A DNA stretch of 64,000 nucleotides from Pomphorhynchus laevis. Taxonomy: Eukaryota; Acanthocephala; Palaeacanthocephala; Echinorhynchida; Pomphorhynchidae. Positions 23,276 through 35,295 of the stretch are shown here, piece after piece. Within the stretch, counting starts at the first letter, position 1; each line of letters starts with the position of its first letter. Position numbers and translations under genes: made by a program. The DNA lies in contig WNNJ02002380.1 in NCBI GenBank assembly GCA_012934845.2, positions 78,179 through 142,178 of the forward strand. The letters are read 5' to 3'. Below the pieces are notes generated by a model. That model was not told the DNA's origin. It saw only the letters and a list, made by a program, of their open reading frames with translations, and searched no databases.

Positions 23276-24420
23276 AACAGACGAGCAAAGCTCATAGTTG
23301 CACTGTCAAAAAATGAAAAAGTAAAGGAAAAAAAGAAAGACTTACAAACAAAAGTCAAAAAAGTTCATCTTTGAATGCTGAAACCGATCTTGAGTTGACA
23401 ATTTCTTCACTTAATCGGTTCCACTTACCTACGATTCGGTGTCCAAATTGTACAGTTTTAGAACGTATAACTCGGCGATGGGCTAAAGTAAAATTGTGTC
23501 CATGCAAAGCCCGACTTTTCCGAACAGTCATAAATTATCTTAAGACGTGATTTCCCTTGTGTAAAGCTTCCCATGTTGAACATATATCTCGCAGAAACCA
23601 CAGGTCGCTTATAGAAACCATACCAAGTTTTTTTAGCCTTTCATTATAAGGTAAGGCTTTAACTGAATTTACGAGCTTTGTTGCCCGGCGCAGCACATTT
23701 TCAATTCTACTTTTCTTGTATACTGTTCTTGGGAACGAACATTGTGATGCATAGGTAAGATGACTGATCACAAATGCGTTGGCGAGTGCTCTAAATGAAA
23801 CTGGACTCAACACACTAAAAGTTCTACGAATCATCCCAACCATTCGATTTGCTTTTGAGCAAGCCAACTCAGTATTCCAACTAGTCGAAAAATCATTCGC
23901 AACTAATATTCCAAGGTCGCTAAGACGAGTTACTACTTTAATGTTCTTATCCTCAAAATGATAAGTTGGGTACACATTAAGACTGCGTGATTGTAAACGC
24001 ATACAAGCACACTTTGATATATTTAGTGATAGACCATTCATATAAGCCCAGTTGGAAATGCTGTCGATATCCGATTGAAATAGCACCGTGTCCGAATCTG
24101 ACCGGATAGCCTGCCAAATTTTTAGGTCGTCCTCATATAAGAGAGTGCGAGTTCAAAATGGAAGAAAGGTCATTAATGAAAATACAGAATAACAATGGGC
24201 CGAGGACCGAACCCTGCGGAACTCCAACATTGACCGGATAAGGATCAGAAAGAGAACCATTTACAACAACCTGATAGAATCTCTTAGATAAAAATTCTTT
24301 TATCCAGCGAATAATAAGTGGATCAATGTTTAGAGCACGCATTTTCTGAATCAAGATGTCATGTGGAACCATATCAAACGCTTTTGAAAAATCAAAAGCA
24401 TTTATTAGTGAGAAAGTGTC
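23276..24420 (-). mobile_element. LINE D, CR1-like, 5'-truncated
   Basis: On the minus strand: VPHDILIQKMRALNIDPLII and VGVPQGSVLGPLLFCIFIND (24133-24372), a decayed ADD box near 24130, then 23535-24086 with DIDSISNWAYMNGLSLNISK, LSDLGILVANDFSTSWN and a long C-terminal region (SYASQCSF-like, LPYNERLKKLGMVSISDLWF). The 3' tail reaches about 23276. The RT 5' part is missing because a LINE B 3' end begins at 24425. Confidence 0.85.
23535..24086 (-). pseudogene. LINE D RT thumb and C-terminal region
   Basis: A 183-residue frame with the motif ISKCACMRLQ after the ADD box, the SDLGI thumb, FVISHLTYASQC and IENVLRRATKLVNSV, ending with the CR1 C-terminal helix (LGMVSISDLWFLRDICSTW). It is the longest open part of LINE D. 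The catalytic aspartates lie upstream, in a broken frame. Confidence 0.85.
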
Positions 24421-24424
24421 ATGT

Positions 24425-24715
24425 ACTATTTAAAAAATGATTTATTTTCAAGTGGCAAATGCATGCCGGCGCATGCTTACATGACCAAAACTACAAAAAA
24501 ACAAAGATCTAAATCATGTGTCGAGGAGGTGGGTACGAAGGTGGCATTTGAATGTAATAAAGGAGGGAGCGCGGCGGACGTAGAGTGGGAGCTGATTCTG
24601 GATGAGTAAGGCGGCGACGAGGAAGGATCAGAGACCGTAGTTGTTAGAGTAATTGGGAACGTGGAGTAAGAGGGAATTACTGGAACGCAGTGATAGATAG
24701 GTGGGAGTTAATACT
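24425..24715 (-). mobile_element. LINE B 3'-end fragment, inverted
   Basis: AAGTGGCAAATGCATGCCGG, CGCATGCTTACATGACCA, then GAGTGGGAGCTGATTCTGG match the reverse complement of the LINE B3 tail (17170-17490). It abuts the truncation point of LINE D and is a separate insertion from the one at 21838. Confidence 0.9.
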
Positions 24716-24859
24716 TTAAGATACTAAATCACATATATGATGCTGAAAAAAATAATTTTGCAAACTCGTTTTGTACTGAACGATTATTGTTCTGTCATAT
24801 TTGATTTTTTTAAATTTATTAATAGATAATATTTAATGTTTTAGAATAAAGATTGAACG

Positions 24860-25030
24860 TCATTAAAATCTGCTGTTATCATGCTTCGATCCCTATGTTT
24901 CAACCCAACACAACATCGTGTCGAATGCATGTCAATGATGTATTTCTTTTGATGTAATTTTGTTATATAGAGTCGTCTCTTATCCTAGCACAGAGTATAT
25001 TATGTACTACTGTATATCCATAAAAATATT
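24860..25030 (-). repeat. Family F 3'-UTR fragment
   Basis: CATGTCAATGATGTATTTC, TATCCTAGCACAGAGTATAT and TATCCATAAAAATATTTCAC correspond in order to CATGCTAATGATGTATTTC, TATTCTAATACAAAGTATAT and CATCCATAAAAATTTGCCAC at 38425-38520, the sequence just after the family F RT stop codon. Outer end not seen. Confidence 0.65.
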
Positions 25031-25478
25031 TCACATAAAAATATTACAAAAAATAATGTTGTCCCAATTTTTTTGTTCCGACAACTTTTTGTTGTCGAAA
25101 ATATAATAATGTAGTGATTTATTAAAGCCACTCCGCCTTTCGGCTTGGGCATATAAAAAACATTATAAGATAACAAATATAAAGTCAGAACAGTTGTCTT
25201 TCTTCTTATTTCTTTAGCTGTGTAAAATTTCATTGATTGGCTCAAATTGATTGTACGTGACACAGGTACGCATCGTCAGCCGAAATAAGCCTATAAGCCT
25301 ACCCCCACTTCAGCGTATCTATTGTTTTTAAAGATAAACAAGACAAATGAGCACAGGAAAATACATGTAAGAGTGATGAGCATGATGTGTTGCAAATACA
25401 GCATACACAAGTTGATGATCGTTCATGTATGATTCTTTTTTTACAGAACTAGGGCTGATACCCGTCCAGCGAAGCTCT

Positions 25479-25826
25479 TCAGATTAAAGTGCGCTTACTT
25501 GCAAGAGTGGTACGCCAAGCTGATTGAAGAAAATCAGGAGTATGATAGATATCCTGATAAAGTTTAAGTACTTTGCCGTAGAAGAAATTTAGATTTTTAA
25601 GAAAACCATCAGTCAAAGGAAGATTCATCTCTTTCTGCAATGAAACTGATAAAGGAGGCAACCTTGCTAGAACTTGAACAGCCGTGGATGAAGTTTTTGG
25701 AGATACGCCTACCAACCTTTTTACAAATCTTGACAGGCACTTATCTAATAAAATATAATAATATCTTTTATTATTTAATAATAAAATACATAGCTTCAGC
25801 ATTTCATAATGAGATGTATAACACAT
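25479..25826 (-). pseudogene. Possible LINE ORF2 C-terminal fragment
   Basis: A 115-residue frame with CLSRFVKRLVGVSPKTSSTA and VQVLARLPPLSVSLQKE, reminiscent of the connector after the RT in Jockey/R1-type LINEs, where an S..A..VLAG.PPL pattern is common. The A/T-rich first 30 residues do not belong. No ADD box nearby, so the call is weak. Confidence 0.35.
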
Positions 25827-25829
25827 TGC

Positions 25830-27420
25830 TATATCTAATAATAATGAGTTTTGGACTTATTTTAATAGAATCAGTAAAGTATGAAAAGCGGAATCCACAT
25901 GAATTTGTCAATAAAAATAATAAAATATATCACTTTTAGATAAATCTTTAGAGTTTTGTTTGACAAACAAATTCATTATAATTACAATGTTTTGAATTAG
26001 TTTTATTTACCGGGAAAATAAATAATATACTTTTTGAGACAACTTAACAAAATGGTTTCATGATTGTCTGTGCGAATTTAATAAGTTTGATAAACTTTCC
26101 ATGCTGATTCATTTGTTAAACGTTTCAAATTTAATAGTCAGATTAATCGAATCCCCTAACCAATTTTTTAGAATAATTAATTTGATTATAATATTAAAAT
26201 CAAATAGCTTTATAGTGATGCTTTAGACGGTAATATGTGGATTACTGAACATTAAAAAGCCTTGATTTGGGCTTGATAAAGCTGGATAAGTACGCTATCG
26301 TCGAAAGCTTGCACACGTTTTTCAACAATAAATCTTTTCGTGCCTAAAGTGCCTGTTAACCTATAGGTTAACAAGCATTATAGGTTAATTATAGCATTAT
26401 AGGTTAATCTGTTAACCTATAATGCCTGTTAACCCCTTTTTTACATGAAAGCAAATCTTGATTATTAAAAACCATAAATATATTGATAGTTTTTATTTAT
26501 AGTTTATGCGTATACTTTAATTTTGTGAAAATATATTCTTTATTTTGTGAAAATAAAAAAAGGATATGCGCGATTAATTTATTTTTTTGTGACACACCCA
26601 CTGCATTTTTTTGCTACCAATCCATCACCAAAAAATTTACCTACTACCTTTGTATGTTAAATGATGCAGAAATTGCACATTGTCCTATAAAAATATTGGT
26701 TTTGTTATTCATTTCACATTTTAAACTAAAAGTATCTTCTGTCTTGTTTTTATTTTTCATTTTTATATTTTGCTTCAACATTGTTTTTTACTTAATTCTT
26801 CGGTATTCTATATAAAAAGAGCACTCTCTATATTCATAGTTTTTAGATCTCATTCTAGTAATTTTACGCAATAACAAAATTAATATTTCTAAATTCATAG
26901 ATACACTATTTCAGTGATATGACTGGTAGAAAATAAGAAATACACTACAAAGTCAGATTTTATTACATAAATACATGAAACCATTTAAGATGGAGAAAAA
27001 TACAATGAAAATACGAGACTCATTTTGGAGGCGCACAAGGTAAATACATAAACGTAATCTCTTAAACGCGTTGATGATTTTTAATGTATTTTTATTAAAG
27101 AATAAAAAGTTACAAATTTTTATTGTGATTTAAATTTGACATATTTTGCTGCACTGATAAATTACTATGCCTTCTTGATTATATTGCCTTCTTGATGTAT
27201 AAGAAGAGTAAGAAGACGCATGTAAAACAAAGTTCAACAAGTCGTTTTAAAATAGTAACAAACCATCGATTTTATTGTTCATACATCCGTTCTGGCTATT
27301 AGAACTATAGAAGTTGCAAAGTATATTTTAAATGCACTGTCTTTGAAATACAACTTACAATTTAACATCACTTGACCGGATGTCGAGTCGTGGAGACGGT
27401 CTACAAATCAGGTTTCTTAA
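25830..27420. other. Gene-free AT-rich region
   Basis: A short palindromic cluster of GTTAACCTATA lies at 26350-26437 (separate entry). The open frame at 26483-26815 has no family signature and runs through T-rich DNA, so I do not call it a gene. Nothing else was recognised. Confidence 0.5.
26350..26437. repeat. Palindromic GTTAACCTATA/TATAGGTTAAC cluster
   Basis: TGCCTGTTAACCTATAGGTTAACA is followed by three further partial inverted or direct copies of TATAGGTTAA and GTTAACCTATAATGCC. Every unit pairs with every other, so this 88-bp block can form several alternative hairpins. Confidence 0.8.
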
Positions 27421-27424
27421 GGCG

Positions 27425-27690
27425 TCGTAATCATCAATACTATACTAAATCAGGTTATAAAGTATATTACTATACAAGTATATATATAATTAAATAATAA
27501 ATAATTATAAATAATAAATAATTTTATATAAGATTTTATATAATTTATATCAAGTTAAAAGTTAAAATTGAAATTTAAAATAAAAGTCAACTTTTATGAA
27601 TTGACTGATAAATAATAGACGATATATTCGAGAATAAGGATTAAAGGTCATCAGGAGGAACTACTATGCTATCAGATTTCAACCCCTATT
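27425..27690 (-). repeat. Family F 3'-end repeat, copy 3
   Basis: TATATAATTTATATCAAGTT, TTTATGAATTGACTGATAA, GAGAATAAGGATTAAAGGTC and ATCAGGAGGAACTACTATG match the 38230-38370 copy in order. The outer CTGAGTCTACG end is degraded. Confidence 0.75.
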
Positions 27691-27967
27691 TGAAAGCTTC
27701 CTTTCAAAAAGGAAGTAAATTTTTTGTAAATTTTCATATTTGCTCTATTCACCTATTTTAAAGTTAAATCCTTAGTCTTTCCATAAAGTGCCCTAGGCAT
27801 CCTCAGAACGTACCAAGTCATGATTTATTAAATAAATAAATAAATATTTTCTTAATAGAAAGATAACACGAGGCAACAGAACAGAACACAACACATCAGT
27901 CAGTACTTCGACAACGTTTGATACACAGCAGAACCATAATTGTTCATCTATAGTCTTTCAAAACCTC

Positions 27968-28438
27968 CTACAAGCTGATGTCCAGAGGAATCAGAGCCCT
28001 ATAACCAAACCAACTCGCAGCCTCACGACTGAACCACCCGGGGTCTGCCACCCCTCGAAGGATCCAATCGCGGCGGACGATGCCAGGTAAGCGGGACACG
28101 AGCAGTTTCAAGAATCTTAGCCTTTGCTCAGGGGGACGTCCTCTCGAAAAGAAGATTAATCCCGAGATAGCCCAGGTACCCCAGAGACGTACCTGGGATT
28201 TCTCCCTTAATGACAGATGCTTAGCCCGTTTCAGGGCCCATCTAGCTCTCTTCAGGATACGTTTAAGTCTATCCAGGTCAGCCTTAGCTGACCAATTCAC
28301 GGTCACAGAAAATCCCAGGTATCTTACTCGACTAGAAAAGACAGGGAGTGGTTCGTTGGGCAGTAAGGAGGATAGAGCAGAGAGTGCTAATCTCTTAAGC
28401 TTTTTCTTCGTCGCAGGGGCGACATGAAAAACAACCAC
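27968..28438 (-). pseudogene. LINE A2 ORF2 C-terminal region
   Basis: A 156-residue frame: KKLKRLALSALSSLLPNEPL, VRYLGFSVTVNWSAKADLD, RLKRILKRARWALKRAKHLS, then a hydrophobic and charged tail ending IPLDISL. YLGF is the RT thumb block that follows the ADD box. The same order occurs in A1 (1947-2267) and A3 (34900-35200). Confidence 0.85.
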
Positions 28439-28456
28439 CTGCGATTTCGAGGTGCT

Positions 28457-29284
28457 TTAAATAAGGTTGGACTTGGGAAGATGGTCTTTTAATCTTAAAA
28501 AGAACTGGCAGATGTCAGAGACTACGTCTTTGCACCTGCGTCCAGAAAACAGGGCTGTGGTATCATCAGCGTATACCACTAGACGTTTTTCGCGTTTAAA
28601 TATTTTGAACAGTTGAATGAAGGCAGCAAGATACACGATAGGAGAAAGTGGTGAACCTTGAGGCACTCCTGTAATAGGGTAGAACTGACGTGCATCAGGG
28701 TCGTCTTCATAGAAGAATCGCTTGGTGTACAACAGTATCTCTACCCTGTTAACAATTCTCGCAGGCAACCCGAGGGACCTGAGAGAAGAGATCACAAAGG
28801 GAATGGAGATACGGTCAAATGCGGCAGAGAAATCAAGGAAAACAGCCACAACGAGTTGATTGCTATTCTCTTGACAAAACTGCTGCACCTCCCCAACTGT
28901 TGAATGGATTGAGCGACGTTTGACGAACCCATGGAAACCAGGTGGGATTAAATTATACCTACTTAGATGGACGCGCATTCTACGCGCAAGCGCTTTTTCG
29001 TCGATCGAAACGAGGGAATTTTGAATCGAGATGGGCCGCAGGTCGTTTGGAGAGCGAACCGGACTTATCTTAGGGATAAAAATTCTCTTGTTTGTATTGA
29101 TGACGGCTACATCAGAGGGCGATGCTAAAAGCATAGTGACGGCCACTTCTCTCTTTAGATCAGCTGTCAAAAGCTGACAGACCTGAGAAGAGAGTGGAGC
29201 GGTGGACTTGGAGGTGCCCGGAAGAGGACCCCAGGCATTCAGGATCTCTGGAACAGAGAGATCCCTACTCCTGAAGTATCCCAA
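28457..29284 (-). pseudogene. LINE A2 reverse transcriptase
   Basis: A 275-residue open frame with all core RT blocks: FIPKISPVRSPNDLRPISIQ, GFVKRRSIHSTVGEVQQF, VAVFLDFSAAFDRISIPF, GVPQGSPLSPIVYLAAFI and the catalytic VVYADDTTALFSGRRC. It would copy element RNA at a nicked target. Frame breaks on both sides cut it from the endonuclease and the thumb, so ORF2 is disrupted although the catalytic part is uninterrupted. Confidence 0.9.
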
Positions 29285-29484
29285 GGCGGGATTGGTTGCG
29301 GTGATTGCGTGGCTCCATAATTATGTAGGGCAAGTGACTGTTCCAAAACATTAGCAAGACCGATGCTACCAATCCACCCAGGTGCACTCTCCCTCCAACA
29401 AACAAATCTCTTTTTCTTGAATATCTTCCAGAAGAAAGACCGGGACGGATTAAGGGAAGCAATGCTTGCCCTATTTATATCAAT

Positions 29485-30183
29485 TTATATCTTCTCTATC
29501 GAGAGAGATTGACGCGCAGAAGAAGAGAGATTGGGAAGATGGAGCATATGTGCAAGGGTCTTGAGCTTTGTTGGAGTGGGATTAAAAAGGCGACCTTCAT
29601 AGGTAGTCGATAAAATCCCGGTAGCTTGCGAAGATAGGTAGGAATTGAATTTCGTTAAACTCTCATTCCCAATTCGGGGGAAGCGCCGGACAGCTGCCTG
29701 AAAGACTGCCACTCTGATTGGATCAAAGTGGAATCTCATCCGAAGCAGCATGTCCTCTTCTATCCGCCAACGAATTAGGTCATGAGAGGTGGACATATGT
29801 TTACCCGACTCTTCAGTACAGAGGGGTTTTAACAACCACCTCTCATGAATCAGTAGAAGGTCGAGGAGTGAGTTTGTTGTAGAGCAATGAAAGGTAGGGG
29901 ATGGTGGTTTATGAATGAAGTACCGGTTCCTAGCTCTGCGGAGTGCTGCATTAATCCAACGGCCAGTTCTGTCGTTGAAATCACTTAGTACCATGTCATA
30001 GCCGCTATCAATGATCCGATCCAGGAGGTCATGATTCTTGTGAATCTCCCCTGGACGAATGTAGACGTTGGCAAGACCGAAACGTTTACCGTTCTTACAG
30101 AGAGAAACTACTAAACAAGACAGGGCTGGACATGAGTAGTTTAACAAGAGGGAGGACCTTAAGGAGCACTTAACTAAGGTCAA
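29485..30183 (-). pseudogene. LINE A2 endonuclease, C-terminal two thirds
   Basis: A 232-residue frame containing LANVYIRPGEIHKNHDLL, YDMVLSDFNDRTGRWINA and STSHDLIRWRIEEDM, the GDFN-equivalent and SDH-equivalent blocks. A2 has SDFN where A1 and A3 have GDFN. The first block (SLNIVQWNSGGASALRLL, DADVIVLQETRS) lies just upstream, to about 30390, in another frame. Confidence 0.85.
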
Positions 30184-30422
30184 GAGTTCTTGAGATGAAG
30201 AGGAGTGTGGAGGGGTTATGTACGGTATGCTTTGAGATAAATCGAGTAATGTCCTGGGGAGACGATAGACCGCGTCTCCTGAAGGACTATAACATCTGCA
30301 TCTCGGCCTGTGAGAAGTCTAAGGGCCGAAGCTCCTCCCGAATTCCACTGAACAATGTTCAGTGAAAAAGGATCACCCATACTTGACATAAAGTTGGCTC
30401 AGTTATACGGGAATACCGGAGC

Positions 30423-31742
30423 CTAAACATGACTAGAGATAGAAGGGTTACCCCCTCCACCACTAGCCAGGTCCACGACCGGCACTACCCCGCGAGCAGC
30501 ATCATCATTTTCCAGGGAGATTACAGGCTGAGAAGAGCCCCTTGCCTTCTTTTTCTTAAGGTCTATAATCTTTAGAGGGGGCACTGTTTCCAAACCAGGA
30601 CGCTTGTTTGAAACAGGCATCTGAACATCTGGAGTCACAGGCTGCGGGCAGCATAGGAAGTTGCATAAGTTGGAAATCGAAGCTTCCAGACGGTTAGTGA
30701 GGCCTGAATTTTAACATCCATAAGTTTCAAAATATCAATGTCAGTCATCTTCCGTTCCGACGGTAAAGAAGAAGTAACACGGTGATCAGCTGCAGGAACG
30801 CTGTTTTGAGAATAGGTTAGAATACTTCTTAAAAAGAGGACATCTCATGAACCAGGATGGATGACCATCTCCACAATTACAGCAGCAAAGGGAAGCATCA
30901 CATTTAACTTTAGAGGTAAGGGAAGAGCAGTTCCCAGAAGAACAGAGACCGCAAATCCTAGTTAGACTGCAAGACGACTCCCAGTGCCCCCACTGGTGAC
31001 AAATGTTACAGTGAGGATATGTAAAACCATCCTCATTAATCTTAACGAATTTCAGGTTAACCCCCAGGAATGGGTTCGTACAGGAGCGATCCAGTATATC
31101 TGCTTGAGAGGAATCAGCAGTGGCAAATGCCACAGGGACTTCCAGACCAGCTTTATTAACTACTCTCCTCACAGAGGATAGCTTAAATAGCGCTTTGAGG
31201 GAGGCTACATCGTCCTCCTCCAAATGAGTGGGGAAGTTTGTAATTTTTAGTGTAGCCTGAATAGGCTTAACAGAAATCTTACCAAAGTCTTTTAATTTGA
31301 GATCAAAATAAGATGCATAATCAGTAAGCAGGTCCGAATTACCGAAAGAAACCTTTAAATTATTATCGAAGGTTCTAACCGAATTAAACAGGATTCTGTT
31401 TCGGCACTTTAATGCAAAATCACGAAGGAATACATTAAAAAGATCTTGCCTTTTTATTGGAATATTACTAGTGATAATACATAAATTCTTGGCTTTAGGA
31501 ATAGGGAGAAGAACACCCCCATCAGCGTGCAATTTTAAGAAATCTCTTACCTTGAGCTCCACCAGTGTTGAGAACTTACCACCAGGAACAGACGAAATTC
31601 CACCAGGAACAGACGAAATTCCACCAGGAACAGACGAAAATTCCTTTGAATTTGAACAAGTTTTGGAGGTTTTTGATCCTCCGCAAGCGCAACAATCGTT
31701 CATTTTTTGATATCTACTCCATGATTTATTAGCTATCCGCAA
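30423..31742 (-). pseudogene. LINE A2 ORF1 with CCHC-type zinc knuckles
   Basis: The main frame (30786-31742) reads as a nucleic-acid-binding ORF1. A central region (RNRILFNSVRTFDNNLKVSF, LEEDDVASLKALFKLSSVRR) resembles the PRE_C2HC-type domain of Jockey/I elements. Three cysteine clusters follow: YPHCNICHQWGHWESSC, RICGLCSSGNC and CCNCGDGHPSWFMRC. The likely start is MNDCCACGG, 15 codons inside the frame. A Lys-rich tail (30423-30638) is in another frame. Three SSVPGGI heptads sit near the N-terminus. Confidence 0.8.
31579..31641. repeat. 21-bp tandem repeat in LINE A2 ORF1
   Basis: Three nearly exact copies of CCACCAGGAACAGACGAAATT encode the heptad SSVPGGI three times on the minus strand. 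The period is a multiple of three, so the frame is kept. Confidence 0.9.
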
Positions 31743-31745
31743 TTG

Positions 31746-32150
31746 TACTAGCTGCGGCTGTGCTAGCCACGACTAATTATCCTCAACTAATTCCCGTAAT
31801 AGGAATGCGCAGTGGCTTTATCGCTAGATACTTTATGATTGCCAAGCTTCTTATCTGTTCTCTAAAGCTCATACCACCCAGATTACAAATAAGCTTAATT
31901 CTGATCGTCTGTTTTTGGGATCTTGTTCTATGGCATTACCCATAACTCAAAAACATATATTACGGTATAAGCGAAGATTGAACGATAAATAGAAAACTTT
32001 GATGTGTGTCCATATACCGCTTCACCACATAGATATGTACATATAACTCATTACTGCGTTGGTCGTAATTAATCAAAAAATTAACATTTTTTCATTACTT
32101 GCTAGTACTGTTCATTTCCATACTGAAATGTAGTGCAAAACGATCAAAAA
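31746..32150. other. Spacer between head-to-head LINE A copies
   Basis: About 400 bp with no frame or repeat that I recognise. It holds the 5' junctions of A2 (leftward) and A3 (rightward); I could not define target-site duplications. Confidence 0.4.
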
Positions 32151-35100
32151 TTTCAATTGAAAGCCTATTATTTTTACGAATACAGGCATTTTTCTATTCC
32201 TACAAGCAAAGTAAGTAACAATCTGATTTCTAATTTTTATCCGATACAAGAGGACTTTCCTACAGTGAAGAAGCTCCAGAATTTAATCAGTAGCAAGTAT
32301 AAAGCACCAATTGAGAGACAAAAAGTATTCAACAGTCTTTACGAAAATTCACTGTTTTGTACAAGGATAGAGTTATTTTCAACTCAATAAGATACTATGA
32401 GTCGAAGGTACACATCTCATTCGCTTCCCGCGACATTACTATTCCATAACAAAAATATTTTAATGAAAATCTGTCTCAGTTTAGGGAAATTGCTTTCAAA
32501 TCGATACAAGCGTCTGTTAAAATCTCTAACATATGCTGACCTTGACAACGACGATTTCAAAACACTTAAAAATCTATTTAAAATTTCAAATATTCGATGT
32601 ATAAATGGGAGGTATGGTTTTCACCTCCTACTCGTCTTCACAATCTCGGTAGATAACGCCGAAATTATATCAAAATCCAAATGCAATCCGTTTGGGTTGC
32701 ATTTGGATTTGATAGTCAATTCCCGTGGGCAAATGACTCTCTCTGTTGAGGCCGGAAGTGTAAAGGGGAACCTTTCCGCCACTGGTTTCAACATCTAGAG
32801 GGGGCTTTCCCACTCCGGTACCACTATCTCAATGGGAAGTAATCACCAACCGTTTTCACTTACTATCCTTTAGTGAAACTCGGGGGAGCTTCTGCCCTTA
32901 GCCTTCTATGTGGTAGAGATACAGATGTTATAGTCTTGTAGGAGACGCGATCTATCCGTTCTCCACCGAACATTACTCGATTTATTCCAAAGCACATAAC
33001 CTCCCACTTTACTACGTATATAACTCCTCCTTACTCCTCTTCATCTCAAGGTCTTTTAACCTAAATGAAGAGATCTTTAAGCCAGTCATCTTACTAAACT
33101 ATCCTTGTCCAGCCCTTTCTTGTTTAGCAATATCACTATTTAAGAACGGTAAACGTATCAGCATAACCATTGTCTATATCCGGCCTGGAGCAATCCACAA
33201 GAACCGTGACTACTGGACCGTATATTGGGTAGCGATTATGACATGTTACCTGGCGATTTCAACGACAGAACTGGTTGTTGGATTAATGCTGTACTTCGCA
33301 GATCTAGGAACGTTTTTCTAATACATAAACCACCACCCCCACCTTTCATTGCACTACAACAAATTCTCTCCTCGACATTCTACTGCTACACGAGAGGTAG
33401 CTCCTAAAGGCTACCTGTATTGAGCAGTCGCGATAACAACTGTCCACCTCGCACGACTTACTCTGTTAATGGTTAGAAAAAGATACGTTGCTTAGAAGGA
33501 AATTCCACTTTGATCCAATCAGAGTGGACTGCTTCAAGGCAACTATTCAACTCTTTCCTGCTGTAGGAAATGCAAGTTTGACCCGATTCAATTCCAACCT
33601 CTCATCGCAAGCTCCCGCGATTCTTTCAACTACCTTTAAAGGTCGCCTATACAATCCCACTCCAAGAAAACTCAAGGTCCTAGCTACAATAATGCTACAC
33701 CTTCCCAATATATCTATTTCCGTCAGACAGGCCCTCTCGAAAGAATACTGAAGCTCTAGATATAGATTCCAGCTGAGTAGATATAGGGCGAGCATTGCTC
33801 GCCTTAACCCTTCTCTATTTTTCTTTTGTAAGATATTCAAGAAGGATAAGTTTGTCTGCTAGAGGGAGACAGCTTTGGGTTGGATAGGTTGTATAGGCCT
33901 TGACAAAGTTTTGGAGGAGTCGCTATCCCCACATAATTATGGAGCCAGTCAATCTCCCCAACCAATCCCGTTTTGGGGTGACTTCATGAGCAGGGATTTA
34001 TCTGTTCCAGATATCTTAAACTCACACGGGCCTCTTCCGGGCACCTCCAAATGCCATGCGCCACCCACTCTTTACTCATGTTTGTCAGCTTTCGACAGCG
34101 TTAGAGAAAGGAAATCGCCATTACCCTGTTACTAGTAACCCCATCCAATGTTGCAGGCATCAACATTAGCTGAAGAATATTTTTACAAAATAACAAATCG
34201 AGTTCATGTCCTAAAGATCTGCGGACTATTAGAATTCAAAACTCCCTCATCTCCATATACTTCAAAGCGCTTGCACGTTGAATCCCCGACAATCTAAGTA
34301 AACGTGATTTAATCGCACCAGGTTTTCCAGGGTTTGTCAAAGGTCGCTCGGTCTATTCGGCAGTTGGTGAGATGCACCGGTTCTATCATAACAACAATCG
34401 TCAGCTCGTTGTGGCTGCATTCCTTGATTTTTCTGCTACATTTGATTTCCATTCCCTTTGTTATCTGTTCTTTTAAGTCCCTCGGTCGTCTGCGAGAATT
34501 GTTAACAGGGTGGAGATACTGTTGTACACCAAGCGGTTTATTTATGAAGATGACCCTTGTTCAGTCAGTTCTACTTTATTACAGGTGTGCCGCAAGGCTC
34601 TCCACTTTCTCCTGTCTTATATTTTACTGCCTCCATTGAACTTTTCAAAAAAATTTAAACACGATTAATATCTGGTGGTATACGCTGATAAAACCACAGC
34701 CCTGTTTTCTGGACGCAGGTGCGAAGATGTAGTCTCAGACATCAGCCGTTTCTTTTTAATATTAAAAGATCAGTTATACCTATCCAATCTTATTCTCAAC
34801 TACTCCAAATCACATGTGGTAGTATTTATTAGCACTCTTGAGACAAAAAGAACTCAAGATATTAGTATTCTGCTTTATCTTCTAGAATGAACAACCAACC
34901 ACTCCCCTCCTTCACAAGTCTAGTAAGATATCTGGGGTTCACCATTACGGTGAACTGGTTGGCGAATGCGGACCTGGATATATTTAAACGTATCCTAAAG
35001 AGAGCTAGTGGGCCCTGAAACTGACCCAGCATCTGCCATTGAAAGGGAAATGCTAAGTACGCCTTTGGAGTAATTTGGGAATCTCGGGATTTTTTATTTT

Positions 35101-35295
35101 CAAGAGAACGTGCCCGATTGCAAATACTAAGGTTTCTCAAGCTCCTCATCTGGAGATTACCGACCATAGTCCACTTAGACTGGACTCTTATGCGGGATAT
35201 ACCCTGAATGGTTCAGTAGGAGGGCGAAGCGCTGGTCCGGCCGGGGGCTTATATCCCTCTGGACCTGAGGCCGTAAAGTTTACAATAGAGACATG
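32151..35295 (+). mobile_element. LINE family A, copy A3, heavily decayed
   Basis: Plus-strand order: ORF1 remains (32270-32750: KVFNSLYENSL, LTYADLDNDDFKTLKNLFKI, IRCINGRYG), endonuclease (33225: LPGDFNDRTGCWINAVLRRS), linker (33488: RKFHFDPIRVDCFKATIQLF), RT (34334-34890: FVKGRS-like, YADKTTALFSGRRC in place of YADD) and the tail to GGACCTGAGGCC near 35270. Many stops and frame changes make it older than A2. ORF1 to endonuclease is shortened. Confidence 0.85.

Larger units (their letters stand above)
27960..31745 (-). mobile_element. LINE family A, copy A2, best preserved copy
   Basis: Minus-strand order: ORF1 (31742-30423 with a break), endonuclease (about 30390-29485), RT (about 29284-28457) and C-terminal region (28438-27968). 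All domains are present in order and each is mostly open, with roughly four to six frame breaks overall. It is the reference for A1 and A3. The 5' end faces that of A3 across about 400 bp. Confidence 0.9.

Noticed and set aside
26483-26815. 110-residue plus-strand frame
   Set aside because: Dominated by Phe/Tyr/Ile/Leu from T-rich DNA, no motif, no homologous copy, no neighbour to support it.
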